Source: MKSF01 sp037190225 (GTDB lineage Bacteria; Bacteroidota; Bacteroidia; Chitinophagales; Chitinophagaceae). From it: a stretch of 64,000 nt of DNA. Of the stretch, positions 8,239 to 16,902 are shown piece after piece. The number at the start of each line of letters is the position of its first letter. The stretch's first letter is position 1. The notes beneath the pieces are model-generated. The model had not been told where the DNA came from, ran no database searches, and saw only the letters and a program-made list of their open reading frames with translations. The translations under genes and the position numbers were made by a program. The DNA is taken from the NCBI GenBank assembly GCA_037190225.1, contig JBBCJL010000011.1:62001-126000 (forward strand). Direction: 5' to 3'.

Positions 8239-10005
8239 TTATAATACCTCAAGGAATGCCTTTAGCTGTTGCTTCTCTTCGGCTGTCAGGTGCAGGCTGT
8301 CCGGCGGCAGGGTCTGGAATTCCAGCTCTATGCCCAGGCCTGCCCCACCGCCATGATCATAGAAATCTATCACCTCATCAAGGGTCTGGTAAATACCGTT
8401 GTGCATATAGGGAGCGGTCTGCACGCTGGTCCGGACAGTAGGCGTTTTGAAAGAATACAGCTGGTACCCTATCCTGTATATATTATAAGCTCCGGAATCC
8501 GTATCCACCACCGCTTTATCCTTGGATAAGGGCACACCCAGCACTTCCGATTCGATCTTATCAAAATACGGCGGGACCGCGCCGTTAAACAAAGGCATAA
8601 AATGGCAGGTACCGCATTTAGCCTTTCCCATGAATAGGTTGAATCCTTTCACCTCCCTGGCGCTGAGGGCTGCGGCATCTCCTTTCATATACCTGTCAAA
8701 AGGCGTGCTCATCTGCTGCAGCGACCGTATATAAGCCGCTATCAAACGCTTCACATCCCGTTCCTTTATCTCTTCCTTACCCATAAGCTCCCTGAATTGC
8801 CGCTTCAGCGCCTTATCCTTGTTCAGCCTGGCCACCAATACCTGGAAGGCACCGCCCATTTCCTTCGCATTAGTGACCACATCATGGATCTGGTCTTCCA
8901 GGAAGGTGACCCTCCTGTCATAGAACTGCGCCGGCTGGTAAGCCGAATTGATAAGGGTAGGCGTATTACGGAGTATGGGCTTATCTCCCAGCAGCGTTGT
9001 ATTGGTAGGGCGTCCGTCTGTGAATGCCTTAGCTGGCTCATGGCAGGACGCGCAATTCCTGGAAAGGTTTACAGACAGCCTCTTATCATAGAACAGCTTT
9101 TCTCCCAGGCGTACGTAAGGCGCCGTAACAGGTAAGGCATCGGAAGGCGCAAAGAACAGCACATCCCATTTATCATAATCGAACATATCCGCAGCGTCAG
9201 GAGCGATGAGCCTGGGAAAGGCCATTTCAAACGGGATCTGATGCTCCCTGTGAAAATCAACAAACGCCGCCGTGACCGGGTTGATATAGCGGCGTATAAA
9301 GACCGCCCTGTCGAAATCATCGAAAGATACGCCTTCCTGACCGGCAAACCGTGCCGCGCTGTCCAGCAGCTGATGTAATTTTTTGCCGTTCTCACCTACC
9401 AGGAACAGGATATCCTGTGTACCCCGCAAGGTGCTTACAGCCTCGGGCAGCGCATTCAGGATCACCGGTGAATCAAACCCGGCGATACCTTTGGCGATCA
9501 GCCTGTACATATTCAGCTTTAAGGCATCCAGCACATTGGAAGGCGTAAAGTGCACATCCTCCCGGTGCGCTTTTATCCTTTTGAGGTAGAATATTATATT
9601 TTCGATCTCGTTCCTGACCACATGTACGGAGATATCCTCTGCAAAGAGCGCTTCTTCCAGCACCTGGAATCCCGTAGGATACTTATACTCTCCCGGCATG
9701 CTCGGCTCACTCTCCAGTAAAGCCGGTCCGTTCAGCCTGGTGGCCGATTCCGTAAAAAAGTATTCTACCAGGGCCTCTATCCTTTTATAATGTGTCCTGG
9801 CCTCAAAAAAGCCGGCCTGTACGCTTTCCATATCATTGCGTGCCGTCCGCTCCAGCATTTGCTGTGTGACCAGCATCAGGCTGTCCAGCCGGGTATCCAG
9901 GTACCGGTCTATCTTCGCCTGGAAAGCCGCATCCTGCCTGAAGCTCCAGAAGCCCAGGCCTGCCACGCCTGCCAGTATGGCTATCAAAAAATATATTTTC
10001 TTCAT
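8239..10005 (-). CDS. di-haem cytochrome c peroxidase (CcpA/MauG family) with N-terminal helical extension
   Basis: 588 aa from the ATG at 10005; upstream in-frame codons lie inside the LRR gene. An N-terminal hydrophobic segment (MKKIYFLIAILAGVAGLGFW) sends it to the periplasm or anchors it. Two CxxCH haem sites are present: C318-H322 (CASCH) and C464-H468 (CGTCH), with the family context RNTPTLINSAYQPAQFYDRR between them. The 300 residues before the first haem are mostly helical and unusual in length for a classical CcpA (about 340 aa). Expected activity is reduction of H2O2 with electrons from a periplasmic donor. It is the last gene of a coupled operon, 1 nt after the LRR gene. Confidence 0.88.
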   Translation of the reverse strand: MKKIYFLIAILAGVAGLGFWSFRQDAAFQAKIDRYLDTRLDSLMLVTQQMLERTARNDMESVQAGFFEARTHYKRIEALVEYFFTESATRLNGPALLESEPSMPGEYKYPTGFQVLEEALFAEDISVHVVRNEIENIIFYLKRIKAHREDVHFTPSNVLDALKLNMYRLIAKGIAGFDSPVILNALPEAVSTLRGTQDILFLVGENGKKLHQLLDSAARFAGQEGVSFDDFDRAVFIRRYINPVTAAFVDFHREHQIPFEMAFPRLIAPDAADMFDYDKWDVLFFAPSDALPVTAPYVRLGEKLFYDKRLSVNLSRNCASCHEPAKAFTDGRPTNTTLLGDKPILRNTPTLINSAYQPAQFYDRRVTFLEDQIHDVVTNAKEMGGAFQVLVARLNKDKALKRQFRELMGKEEIKERDVKRLIAAYIRSLQQMSTPFDRYMKGDAAALSAREVKGFNLFMGKAKCGTCHFMPLFNGAVPPYFDKIESEVLGVPLSKDKAVVDTDSGAYNIYRIGYQLYSFKTPTVRTSVQTAPYMHNGIYQTLDEVIDFYDHGGGAGLGIELEFQTLPPDSLHLTAEEKQQLKAFLEVL

Positions 10006-10006
10006 G

Positions 10007-10918
10007 TCAGAATATAATATTAACGTGTGGTAATTGTTGCTTCCAGTAGGCGATGCGCTCCGGCGGTATGGGATTGCCCACGAGCACAAGGGTCCTGAGC
10101 GCTTTCATTTTCCGGATAGAGAGCGGCAGGTCTGTCAGCCGATTACCGCTCACCGTCAGCACCTGCAGGGCCTGCAGCTTACTGATATCCCCGGGCAATT
10201 GCTCCAGCTGGTTATTTGTCAGGATCAGCGCTTTGAGGCTCCGGTGCTGCTTCCTGATACGGGGCAGCCCTCCCAGGCGGTTATTGGCAAGATCTATATG
10301 AGTGACCGTAGGCACCCCGAAAAAGCCTTCCGGCAGGTAAGCAATATTATTATACGCCAGGTCCAGGACAGACAAAGCCCTGAACTGCGACCAGCTTTGC
10401 GGCAGGCTGAAGAGGGCATTGTGCTGCAGGTTCAGCACCCGGAGCTGCGGCAATTCCGTAATGCTTTCATGCAGGAACCCTATGTTATTCCAGGACACAT
10501 CAATGGTATGCAGCGCTTTATTCCTGCTGAGCTCAGCGGGCAGCTCCGCAAGCCTGTTCCTATCCGCCTGTATAAATACAAGGCTGTCGCAGGCTGCAAG
10601 GCTGGCCGGCAGGTGCAGCAGCTTGTTTTCAGTAAGGGTAAGATGCTTCAGCTTTTTCAATGCAGCGAAGCCATCCGGCAAAAAAGTATAATTATTGCTT
10701 TTCAGGTCCAGCATCTCCAGGTTGGAAAAAGAAAGGATAGTATGATTAAAATAGTCCCTGTGCCCCACCCGCTGGCTGAAATATTTCACACAAAGGGGCG
10801 CTTGTATCGCTTCATTGATATTATAATAGGTTTTATCGGGGCAGGACTGTACCTGCGCAAAAAGGCTATAACCCTGCATAAGCAAGGTTATAGCTGTCAG
10901 CAATTTTGATATCTGCAT
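10007..10918 (-). CDS. secreted leucine-rich-repeat protein
   Basis: 303 aa. A signal peptide (about 1-21, ending SLFAQ) is followed by about ten LRRs of 22-24 residues with the pattern LxxLxLxxNxLxxLPxx (for example LKHLTLTENKLLHLPASL, LQVLTVSGNRLTDLPLSI). LRR proteins act as binding scaffolds. Its ATG shares one base with the stop of the PhoX-like gene (TAATG) and its stop is 1 nt before the peroxidase start, so the three are translated as a set. No T9SS tail is seen, so a periplasmic location is likely. Confidence 0.88.
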   Translation of the reverse strand: MQISKLLTAITLLMQGYSLFAQVQSCPDKTYYNINEAIQAPLCVKYFSQRVGHRDYFNHTILSFSNLEMLDLKSNNYTFLPDGFAALKKLKHLTLTENKLLHLPASLAACDSLVFIQADRNRLAELPAELSRNKALHTIDVSWNNIGFLHESITELPQLRVLNLQHNALFSLPQSWSQFRALSVLDLAYNNIAYLPEGFFGVPTVTHIDLANNRLGGLPRIRKQHRSLKALILTNNQLEQLPGDISKLQALQVLTVSGNRLTDLPLSIRKMKALRTLVLVGNPIPPERIAYWKQQLPHVNIIF

Positions 10919-13137
10919 TATTGTTTTACTATTTTTACAGTTGAAGATTGACCGTTGACGCTCACGGTAGCAAAGTACATACCGGCAGGCAGGTTCTTCA
11001 TATCCACTTCAATTTGATTATTTCCTTTCTGCAGCCTCCTGGAGATCAGCCTGACATCAGCGCCGTTCACGGCAGTCACACTGATCACCGCGTTGCCTTC
11101 AAAGGCTACGTCCACGGCGATGCTTACGTTACCATCCGTAGGGTTAGGATATACATTGATGGCATTGATGGCTTTCAGGCCCTGAATATTCTTAGGCTCC
11201 TCCGTGCCGGTGGTATCCTTGATGGCTTCAGGTCCCAGGAATTCCTTACGCGCGATAACGATACAGGATTCCCTGTTGAATTTCACGAGACGGCCGGAGG
11301 CGTCCAGCTGCTCCGTAGCGTTGGAAGCAGAGGGATGCTGCATGGAAACGAACATATATTTATCATCCGGTGTCATGGTCATACCCGTAGGCTCACATCC
11401 TGCCGGGGTCACGGCAAACAGCTTTACCGCAGGCTCCATTTGCGTATGACATGGCGGCACCATCCAGATATGGTTCCTGCCGCCATCCTGGATAACATAC
11501 AGGTTGCCTTTGGAATCAAAGGTCAGGTTATCCACACCACCCCTCCATTGCTCGGGAATGATATCATCTTCGGTCTTGATATTATAGATAAAATCACTGT
11601 TACCTACAAACACCTCGGTACGGCTCACTCTCATGCCTTCATCCTTGAAGCGGTACACGCGGCTGGATGCTTTGGAAGTAAAGTAGATCATAGAGTCCAG
11701 CGGGCTGATCTCCACGTCCTCGATCTGGTCAAAATTGGTAGCGCCTACCGAAGCGGCGAAAGAGCGCGCGTTATTACAGTCAGCCGGCGTAGCGTTCGGG
11801 ATGCCCACCCATGAGCCGGTAGTGGCGCTGTTCAGCGGGCCATCCAGCTTCAGCACGTACAGCTGGCCTGCGGTGAGGTCTTCAGGATTATCGGCAATAA
11901 AGCGGAAGATATAGCCGGGATTCTCGTCATTACCCAGGTAAACGGTTTTGCGGTCCCATGGATTCACTACGCAATTCTCGTGCGACATCCGGCCGAGCTT
12001 CCATAATTTCTGCGGGCGGTTATTCCCCCTGTGGTCTCTTACAGTAGCTGTTTCCGGGTCCAGCTCTACCAGCCAGCCGACATCCTGGAAGCCGTCCCCG
12101 TTCACATCCGCGGAGGGGAGCGTTTCCTCTGCCGTAATGACAGTGCCCCACGGCGTTACCGTACCGGAACAGTTCCTTCCCGTACCATATACCACCGAAA
12201 AGTCCACCGGTGTGTTGTTGGTAACATTCCATACACTGTTAGCGGTATCAAAATTCAGGGTCATCATAGACACACCTGCAGCAGGCCAGGAGCCCAGCTC
12301 ATGGTTCAGCGATAACCAGCCTTCGGTAGAGCTGGTACCGTTCTTAGGTACAAATCCTGTAAAGTCGAACAAGCCTTTTGTGACTCCTTCGTTCGGGTCG
12401 GTATAAGGGTCTCCTTCCTGTACCAGCATCTGGAAGGTATGTGTAGCAGGGATCCTCAGTGAATCCGGCTGTACGGAAGGCAATACGGAAACAAAGCGGG
12501 AAATGTGCAGGGAATCCAGGTGGCTGTCGCACTCCAGCGGCGCCAGGAATTCCGTAAACGCGATCTCTAGGTCGAAAGAGATGTCCGAACTGGATGGCCT
12601 GTCCTGGTGTATCTGCGCGGCGATCACGTTATTGCCCGTTACCAGCGCTGTCGGCGGTATGGTAAAGGTGAAATACGTGGACTCATTGGAACCGTCCACG
12701 GTACCGGTAGCCCAGGTCTGGTAGGTAATGGTACCTGCAGGCATATTATCCCTTACCACTTCCTGCCCGTTGATATAGATCACGGCGCCGTCATCCCTTC
12801 TGAGCTTTACCACCACCCGCTGGTTGCCGGTAGGCAGGGCGGTCAGGTTAAAGGAAGACCGGAAGTAGGTACATGGATATTTGGCGCCGGAGCTGGGACC
12901 AAAGCTCACCACCGTAGCTTCATTCCCGTCTCCGTATCCCAGTTCGGCAGGACCGCTGGCCCATGCCGCATCATTAAAGCTCACATCATACCAGGCGGTG
13001 CCCTGGTCAGAACCGTTATCCAGGTATTTCCATACGCTTCCTCTCGGGAAGACTATGGTCTCTTGTGTCAGTTGCGCCTGTGCTCCTATTGTGGTCAATA
13101 AGGCCAGCGCTGCGGTTGCATAAAATTTACGTATCAT
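10918..13137 (-). CDS. PhoX-like (DUF839) beta-propeller protein with T9SS type A tail
   Basis: 739 aa from the ATG at 13137; a GTG eight codons earlier is less likely because the ATG begins the signal peptide (MIRKFYATAALALL). Residues about 25-190 form a galactose-binding-like jelly roll. About 230-640 match the DUF839/PhoX propeller: WLSLNHELGSW, WGTVITAEETLPS, HENCVVNPWDRKTVYLGND and NLTFDSKGNLYVIQDGG. The last 80 residues are a T9SS type A sorting domain (INVYPNPTDGNVSI, ending KIVKQ), so the protein is exported and probably surface-attached or released. PhoX proteins are Ca/Fe-dependent phosphatases normally exported by Tat; this one has a plain Sec signal. Activity is inferred. First gene of the operon with LRR and peroxidase. 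Confidence 0.85.
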   Translation of the reverse strand: MIRKFYATAALALLTTIGAQAQLTQETIVFPRGSVWKYLDNGSDQGTAWYDVSFNDAAWASGPAELGYGDGNEATVVSFGPSSGAKYPCTYFRSSFNLTALPTGNQRVVVKLRRDDGAVIYINGQEVVRDNMPAGTITYQTWATGTVDGSNESTYFTFTIPPTALVTGNNVIAAQIHQDRPSSSDISFDLEIAFTEFLAPLECDSHLDSLHISRFVSVLPSVQPDSLRIPATHTFQMLVQEGDPYTDPNEGVTKGLFDFTGFVPKNGTSSTEGWLSLNHELGSWPAAGVSMMTLNFDTANSVWNVTNNTPVDFSVVYGTGRNCSGTVTPWGTVITAEETLPSADVNGDGFQDVGWLVELDPETATVRDHRGNNRPQKLWKLGRMSHENCVVNPWDRKTVYLGNDENPGYIFRFIADNPEDLTAGQLYVLKLDGPLNSATTGSWVGIPNATPADCNNARSFAASVGATNFDQIEDVEISPLDSMIYFTSKASSRVYRFKDEGMRVSRTEVFVGNSDFIYNIKTEDDIIPEQWRGGVDNLTFDSKGNLYVIQDGGRNHIWMVPPCHTQMEPAVKLFAVTPAGCEPTGMTMTPDDKYMFVSMQHPSASNATEQLDASGRLVKFNRESCIVIARKEFLGPEAIKDTTGTEEPKNIQGLKAINAINVYPNPTDGNVSIAVDVAFEGNAVISVTAVNGADVRLISRRLQKGNNQIEVDMKNLPAGMYFATVSVNGQSSTVKIVKQ

Positions 13138-13348
13138 CTTTAGCGTTAGTTTTGATGACACAAAAATGACAATCTAATGTTACCGTTCCATTAACCCAGG
13201 ATTACCGTAATCATAATTCTGCATAAATCCGGCATTGCAACGCACAGGCGGATTTACTTTGGGCTAAATGTCCGGGATTCTGTATTTTTAGGGTTTAAAT
13301 ATTACCAGAAAGGCATATCGTTCACTTTATTTTTTTCATTCCTGGGTT

Positions 13349-15343
13349 ATGAGCTTTGTATTTCCGTTGTTTCTCCTGGCGCTTACCGCTGTCAGCATTC
13401 CGGTCATCATACATTTATATAACTGGCGTAAGTACAAGCAACTGAAATTCCCTGATACCAGCTTCCTGGAAAGCCTGATAACGGAAACAAAAAAATATGC
13501 CCGGATCAAAAACTGGAAATTACTGCTGCTGCGGATAGCGCTGCTTACCACGCTGGTACTCGGCTTTGCCCAGCCCTATTTTTCCAGAAACAGCCAGGCA
13601 GATACCAGCGTGAGCATCTATATTGATAATTCCTGGAGCATGTCTTACGCGGACGGGCAAAAAAGCCTGCTGCAGCAGAGCAAGGAGCAGGCCCTGGAGC
13701 TGCTGCGCAAGATACCCGCGGGGCAGCCTGTCCGGATGATCTCCAATAACAGCAGATCGGGATATACTACCAGGAGCGAGGCCGGGCAATGGATCAGCAG
13801 CCTTCAATATACCTTTGCCGCGCCGTCATTACCCGCCATTGCGGGCAGCCTGATCTCACCGGAAGACAAAGGACGCACCGAAATATACATGTTCTCGGAC
13901 TTCCAGCAGCATACCGCCGTACCGGACAGCATACAGCAAAGCATCGGGAACCCCCATGCCTACCTGTATCTTATACCGGTCGCTACCGGCAAGACCCGGC
14001 CCAATATCTATATAGATACGGCCTATTTCCTCCAGCCGTCCATTGACCTGCAGCAGAATAATCCCCTGGTAGTCAAAATAGCCAATGCCGGCGGCGGGAT
14101 ACAAACCCAGCTGCAGGTGCAGCAGCAAGGGAAGCCCAGCTCCTTTTCGGCCATTCATACGGAAGAATCCACCTATACAGATACTATAGACCTCCGGTTC
14201 AATAACCAGGAATGGCAGTCCGTGACCCTGGCTGTCAATGACCATCCCGTATCCTTTGACGATACATTCCGGATCAGCTTTCGCAACCGGCAATCCCAGC
14301 ACATAGCCGTCTTTCACAGCGGCCGGCTCAACAATTACCTGTGGTCCGCACTGCAGTCGTTCAATAAATATACGATAGCAGGCTATGATATACGGGAAGC
14401 AGGCAGCGCAGACATAAAAAACGCCGGTCTTATTATCCTTCAGGATGTCAGGGAAGTCAGCCGGGACCTGGTACGGCAGCTTGCAACATGGTGGGACCAG
14501 GGCAAACATATTGTATTCATCCCTGGCGAACAGCTTGATATTCCGCAGTTCAATGCGTTGATGGAGCCCGCAACCCATATCCGGGCAGAGGGATGGGATA
14601 CCAGCAAGCAGGGGGTGTACAGCATATCATATAACCACCCCCTGTACAGCAATGTATTTGAGAAGATCAGTGAAAACGTATCGCTGCCGGTAACGCATAA
14701 AAGGCTCCTGGTGACGGCCGGATTGAGAAGCAATCCCCAGTACCTGATGACGTTCAGGGACGGTAAGCCCTTTATCAGCGTACATAAAATGGGCAATGGC
14801 CAGCTGACCTTCCTCGCCGCTCCTGTCAATACAGCATTCAATAATTTTCCTACCACGGAATATTTCGCACCGCTGCTTTATAATCTTGCACAAAGCAGCG
14901 GAGGACAGTCGTTCTATACTTTCGGGCCGGATAATACCGGGAATATCCTGCTGCCTAATAGTGAGAAAACCACCTGGAAGATACGGAACAAGCTGCACGA
15001 GGAGCTTATACCTGCCCAGAGACCTATGGGAAATGTCGTCAGGATCATGCTGGATAACAGCATTGAGCAGCCCGGCTATTATCAGCTGTATAATGATCTC
15101 CAGGCAGACACTTTTATGATAGCGCTGAATCATCATACCCGGGAATCCGTGCTCCGGTATGCAGATCCCCTGGCGTTGAGAGCGTGGTTTACGCACCCGG
15201 AACATATCCGGTCGGTCGCTGCTTCCGATGCGCTGTACAGCAATGCGCAGGAGGCGGACTTCCCGCTATGGAAAGCTTTGCTGATCATAGCCGCCTTATT
15301 GCTGGTCGCAGAGACCATAGTGGCAGTAAGGAACAAACCGTAA
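13349..15343 (+). CDS. BatA-like membrane protein (N-terminal double-TM domain, VWA-like region)
   Basis: 664 aa. The N-terminus has the BatA-type double membrane segment (FVFPLFLLALTAVSIPVIIH, and WKLLLLRIALLTTLVLGFA around residue 52). A VWA-like domain follows with a MIDAS-type DxSxS (IDNSWSMS, about residue 92). A second beta-rich region is followed by a last TM helix close to the C-terminus (LLIIAALLLVAETIVAV). Stand-alone BatA-like proteins are common in Bacteroidota and their role is poorly defined; the name comes from aerotolerance loci. No MoxR ATPase or other Bat gene adjoins. Confidence 0.8.
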   Translation: MSFVFPLFLLALTAVSIPVIIHLYNWRKYKQLKFPDTSFLESLITETKKYARIKNWKLLLLRIALLTTLVLGFAQPYFSRNSQADTSVSIYIDNSWSMSYADGQKSLLQQSKEQALELLRKIPAGQPVRMISNNSRSGYTTRSEAGQWISSLQYTFAAPSLPAIAGSLISPEDKGRTEIYMFSDFQQHTAVPDSIQQSIGNPHAYLYLIPVATGKTRPNIYIDTAYFLQPSIDLQQNNPLVVKIANAGGGIQTQLQVQQQGKPSSFSAIHTEESTYTDTIDLRFNNQEWQSVTLAVNDHPVSFDDTFRISFRNRQSQHIAVFHSGRLNNYLWSALQSFNKYTIAGYDIREAGSADIKNAGLIILQDVREVSRDLVRQLATWWDQGKHIVFIPGEQLDIPQFNALMEPATHIRAEGWDTSKQGVYSISYNHPLYSNVFEKISENVSLPVTHKRLLVTAGLRSNPQYLMTFRDGKPFISVHKMGNGQLTFLAAPVNTAFNNFPTTEYFAPLLYNLAQSSGGQSFYTFGPDNTGNILLPNSEKTTWKIRNKLHEELIPAQRPMGNVVRIMLDNSIEQPGYYQLYNDLQADTFMIALNHHTRESVLRYADPLALRAWFTHPEHIRSVAASDALYSNAQEADFPLWKALLIIAALLLVAETIVAVRNKP

Positions 15344-15351
15344 GAGAGCGC

Positions 15352-16344
15352 TTATGCTTTGCCGGTACCGGGATGGCCGGCTTCCCCGCCTTCCTGCCGG
15401 TCTTCTTCCCTATACGCTTCCAGCAACCGTTTCATGTCATATTCGGCATACCTGCTGGGCTCTATTTTTCCGTTCTTGTATTCTATATACGCCCTGGTGA
15501 ATTCCGCTCCGATATACAGGATCACGGCAGAGAAATAGATCCACATCAGGAAAACGATCACAGAAGAGGCGGCGCCGTACAGTGATGCGATCTTATTATT
15601 CGCGATATAGATGCCGATCACATATTTGCCCAGCATGAAGAGCAGGGTTGTCAGGAAAGCTCCCGGCCATACTTCCCTCAGCTTGATCCGTACATCCGGC
15701 AGCAGCCTGAATATAGTGGTGAAGAGCACGCTGAGGACAAGGAAGATCACCCCGTTGTTGATCAGGCTGAGCATGCCGCGTGATATCTCCGGGATAAGAT
15801 CATTCAGCTGGAGCAATTCCAGCAGGTTTTCACTGATGGCCATAACAATGGTATTCACCAGCAGCGATACGATCATCAGGAAGCCCAGCCCGATGATCAT
15901 AGAAAACGACAGCAGCCGCGTGATGACCACCTTGATAATGCCCTTCTTCTGCTTTACCTTCACTCCCCATATAAAGTTGAGGGAATCCTGTATCTCCGTA
16001 AATACCCCCGTGGCGCCCATAACAAGGGCTATAATGCTGATCAGCCTGGCAAAAAATCCGGACTGGTCACTTTGCAGCCCCAGCACCAGCTTTTGTATCT
16101 GCTCCGCCGTGCCGCTGCCCATAATATCTTTTAAAGTATCATACATCTGTCCTTCTATGGCCTGCTGGCTGAACAGATTGCCGGTGATGAATATCACGAT
16201 AAAGAACATCGGTCCCAGAGAGAAAAGGGTATTATAAGCTAAAGCCGCGCTCAGTTTCATTCCTTTATCCGTCACAAAACCATTGACCGTATTGGTAAGT
16301 ATCTGCTTATATTTTCTGAACACCCGTATTATTTTTTCTTTCAT
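15352..16344 (-). CDS. YihY/BrkB-family inner-membrane protein
   Basis: 330 aa from the ATG at 16344 (MKEKIIRVFRKYKQIL); the longer frame to 16407 runs through the promoter region and is rejected. About six membrane helices are present, with family signatures AALAYNTLFSLGPMFFIVI, GVFTEIQDSLNFIWGV and PGAFLTTLLFMLGKYVIGIYI. The family was once called RNase BN in error; a transport or envelope role is suspected. It is divergent from the marR-like gene, and two inverted repeats lie between them. It converges on batA with an 8-bp gap. Confidence 0.9.
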   Translation of the reverse strand: MKEKIIRVFRKYKQILTNTVNGFVTDKGMKLSAALAYNTLFSLGPMFFIVIFITGNLFSQQAIEGQMYDTLKDIMGSGTAEQIQKLVLGLQSDQSGFFARLISIIALVMGATGVFTEIQDSLNFIWGVKVKQKKGIIKVVITRLLSFSMIIGLGFLMIVSLLVNTIVMAISENLLELLQLNDLIPEISRGMLSLINNGVIFLVLSVLFTTIFRLLPDVRIKLREVWPGAFLTTLLFMLGKYVIGIYIANNKIASLYGAASSVIVFLMWIYFSAVILYIGAEFTRAYIEYKNGKIEPSRYAEYDMKRLLEAYREEDRQEGGEAGHPGTGKA

Positions 16345-16363
16345 CTGACAGTAACACGATTTT

Positions 16364-16400
16364 ATATTAACTTTGGTGTTGGAATAAGTAAAGTTAATAT
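16364..16400. promoter_or_regulatory. inverted repeat containing divergent -7 boxes (yihY/marR)
   Basis: ATATTAACTTT (16364-16374) is mirrored exactly by AAAGTTAATAT (16390-16400), with a 15-bp spacer. The left arm forms TAACTTTG at 16368-16375 on the plus strand, a full TAnnTTTG match facing the marR-like gene. The right arm gives TAACTTTA on the minus strand facing yihY. The repeat may simply be two opposed promoters, or an operator laid over them. Confidence 0.5.
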
Positions 16401-16403
16401 TAA

Positions 16404-16433
16404 ACAATACAAAGTACCAAAGAGTTGTATTGT
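16404..16433. promoter_or_regulatory. candidate MarR operator, 9-bp perfect inverted repeat
   Basis: ACAATACAA (16404-16412) and TTGTATTGT (16425-16433) are perfect inverted arms with a 12-bp spacer. The repeat lies 15 nt before the marR-like ATG and downstream of its -7 box, where a repressor would block transcription. MarR-family proteins typically bind such sites near their own gene. Confidence 0.5.
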
Positions 16434-16447
16434 ATTATTTTTCAACC

Positions 16448-16900
16448 ATGAAAATAGAAGAAGAATTAAAATCCAGGAAGATCACCGATGAATACCAGAA
16501 ATTATTCCTCAATATCCTGTTCTCCGCCAGCTGGCTGGAGGACAAAACCGCACATATATTTAAGTCCGCCAATATCACCAGCCATCAATATAATGTGCTC
16601 CGGATATTGAGAGGCAGCCTGGGCACACCGCTCCCGGCATTCGAGATACAGAGCAGGATGATATCCAAAAATTCAAACGTTACCCGGATCATAGAAAAGC
16701 TGGTAGCGAAAAAGCTGGTCCATAAAAAATTCAATGACAATAACCGGCGTATGATAGAGGTGACCATCACGCAGGAAGGGCTGGATATACTGAAGCAGCT
16801 GGATGACGTCATTCCTAACAATTATGCGGGCCTGTTCAATAACCTATCCAGAGAAGAGGCCGATTTATGCAGCGAGCTGCTGGATAAAATAAGAGAGTAA
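16448..16900 (+). CDS. MarR-family transcriptional regulator
   Basis: 150 aa from the ATG at 16448; a TTG at 16430 falls inside the operator repeat and is rejected. The winged-helix pattern is clear: ITSHQYNVLRILRGS, FEIQSRMISKNSNVTRIIEKL (recognition helix) and the wing NDNNRRMIEVTITQEGLDIL. The dimer helices at both ends are present. It probably represses its own promoter and perhaps yihY through the repeats at 16364-16433. xerD follows after 2 nt, so they share a transcript. Confidence 0.9.
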   Translation: MKIEEELKSRKITDEYQKLFLNILFSASWLEDKTAHIFKSANITSHQYNVLRILRGSLGTPLPAFEIQSRMISKNSNVTRIIEKLVAKKLVHKKFNDNNRRMIEVTITQEGLDILKQLDDVIPNNYAGLFNNLSREEADLCSELLDKIRE

Positions 16901-16902
16901 GC

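Noticed and set aside
10034..10909. A 291-aa plus-strand frame across the LRR gene.
   Set aside because: The opposite strand codes regular leucine-rich repeats with a signal peptide; this is the antisense shadow.
10918..13137. Tat signal expected for a PhoX protein.
   Set aside because: The N-terminus has no twin-arginine motif; it is a plain Sec signal followed later by a T9SS tail.
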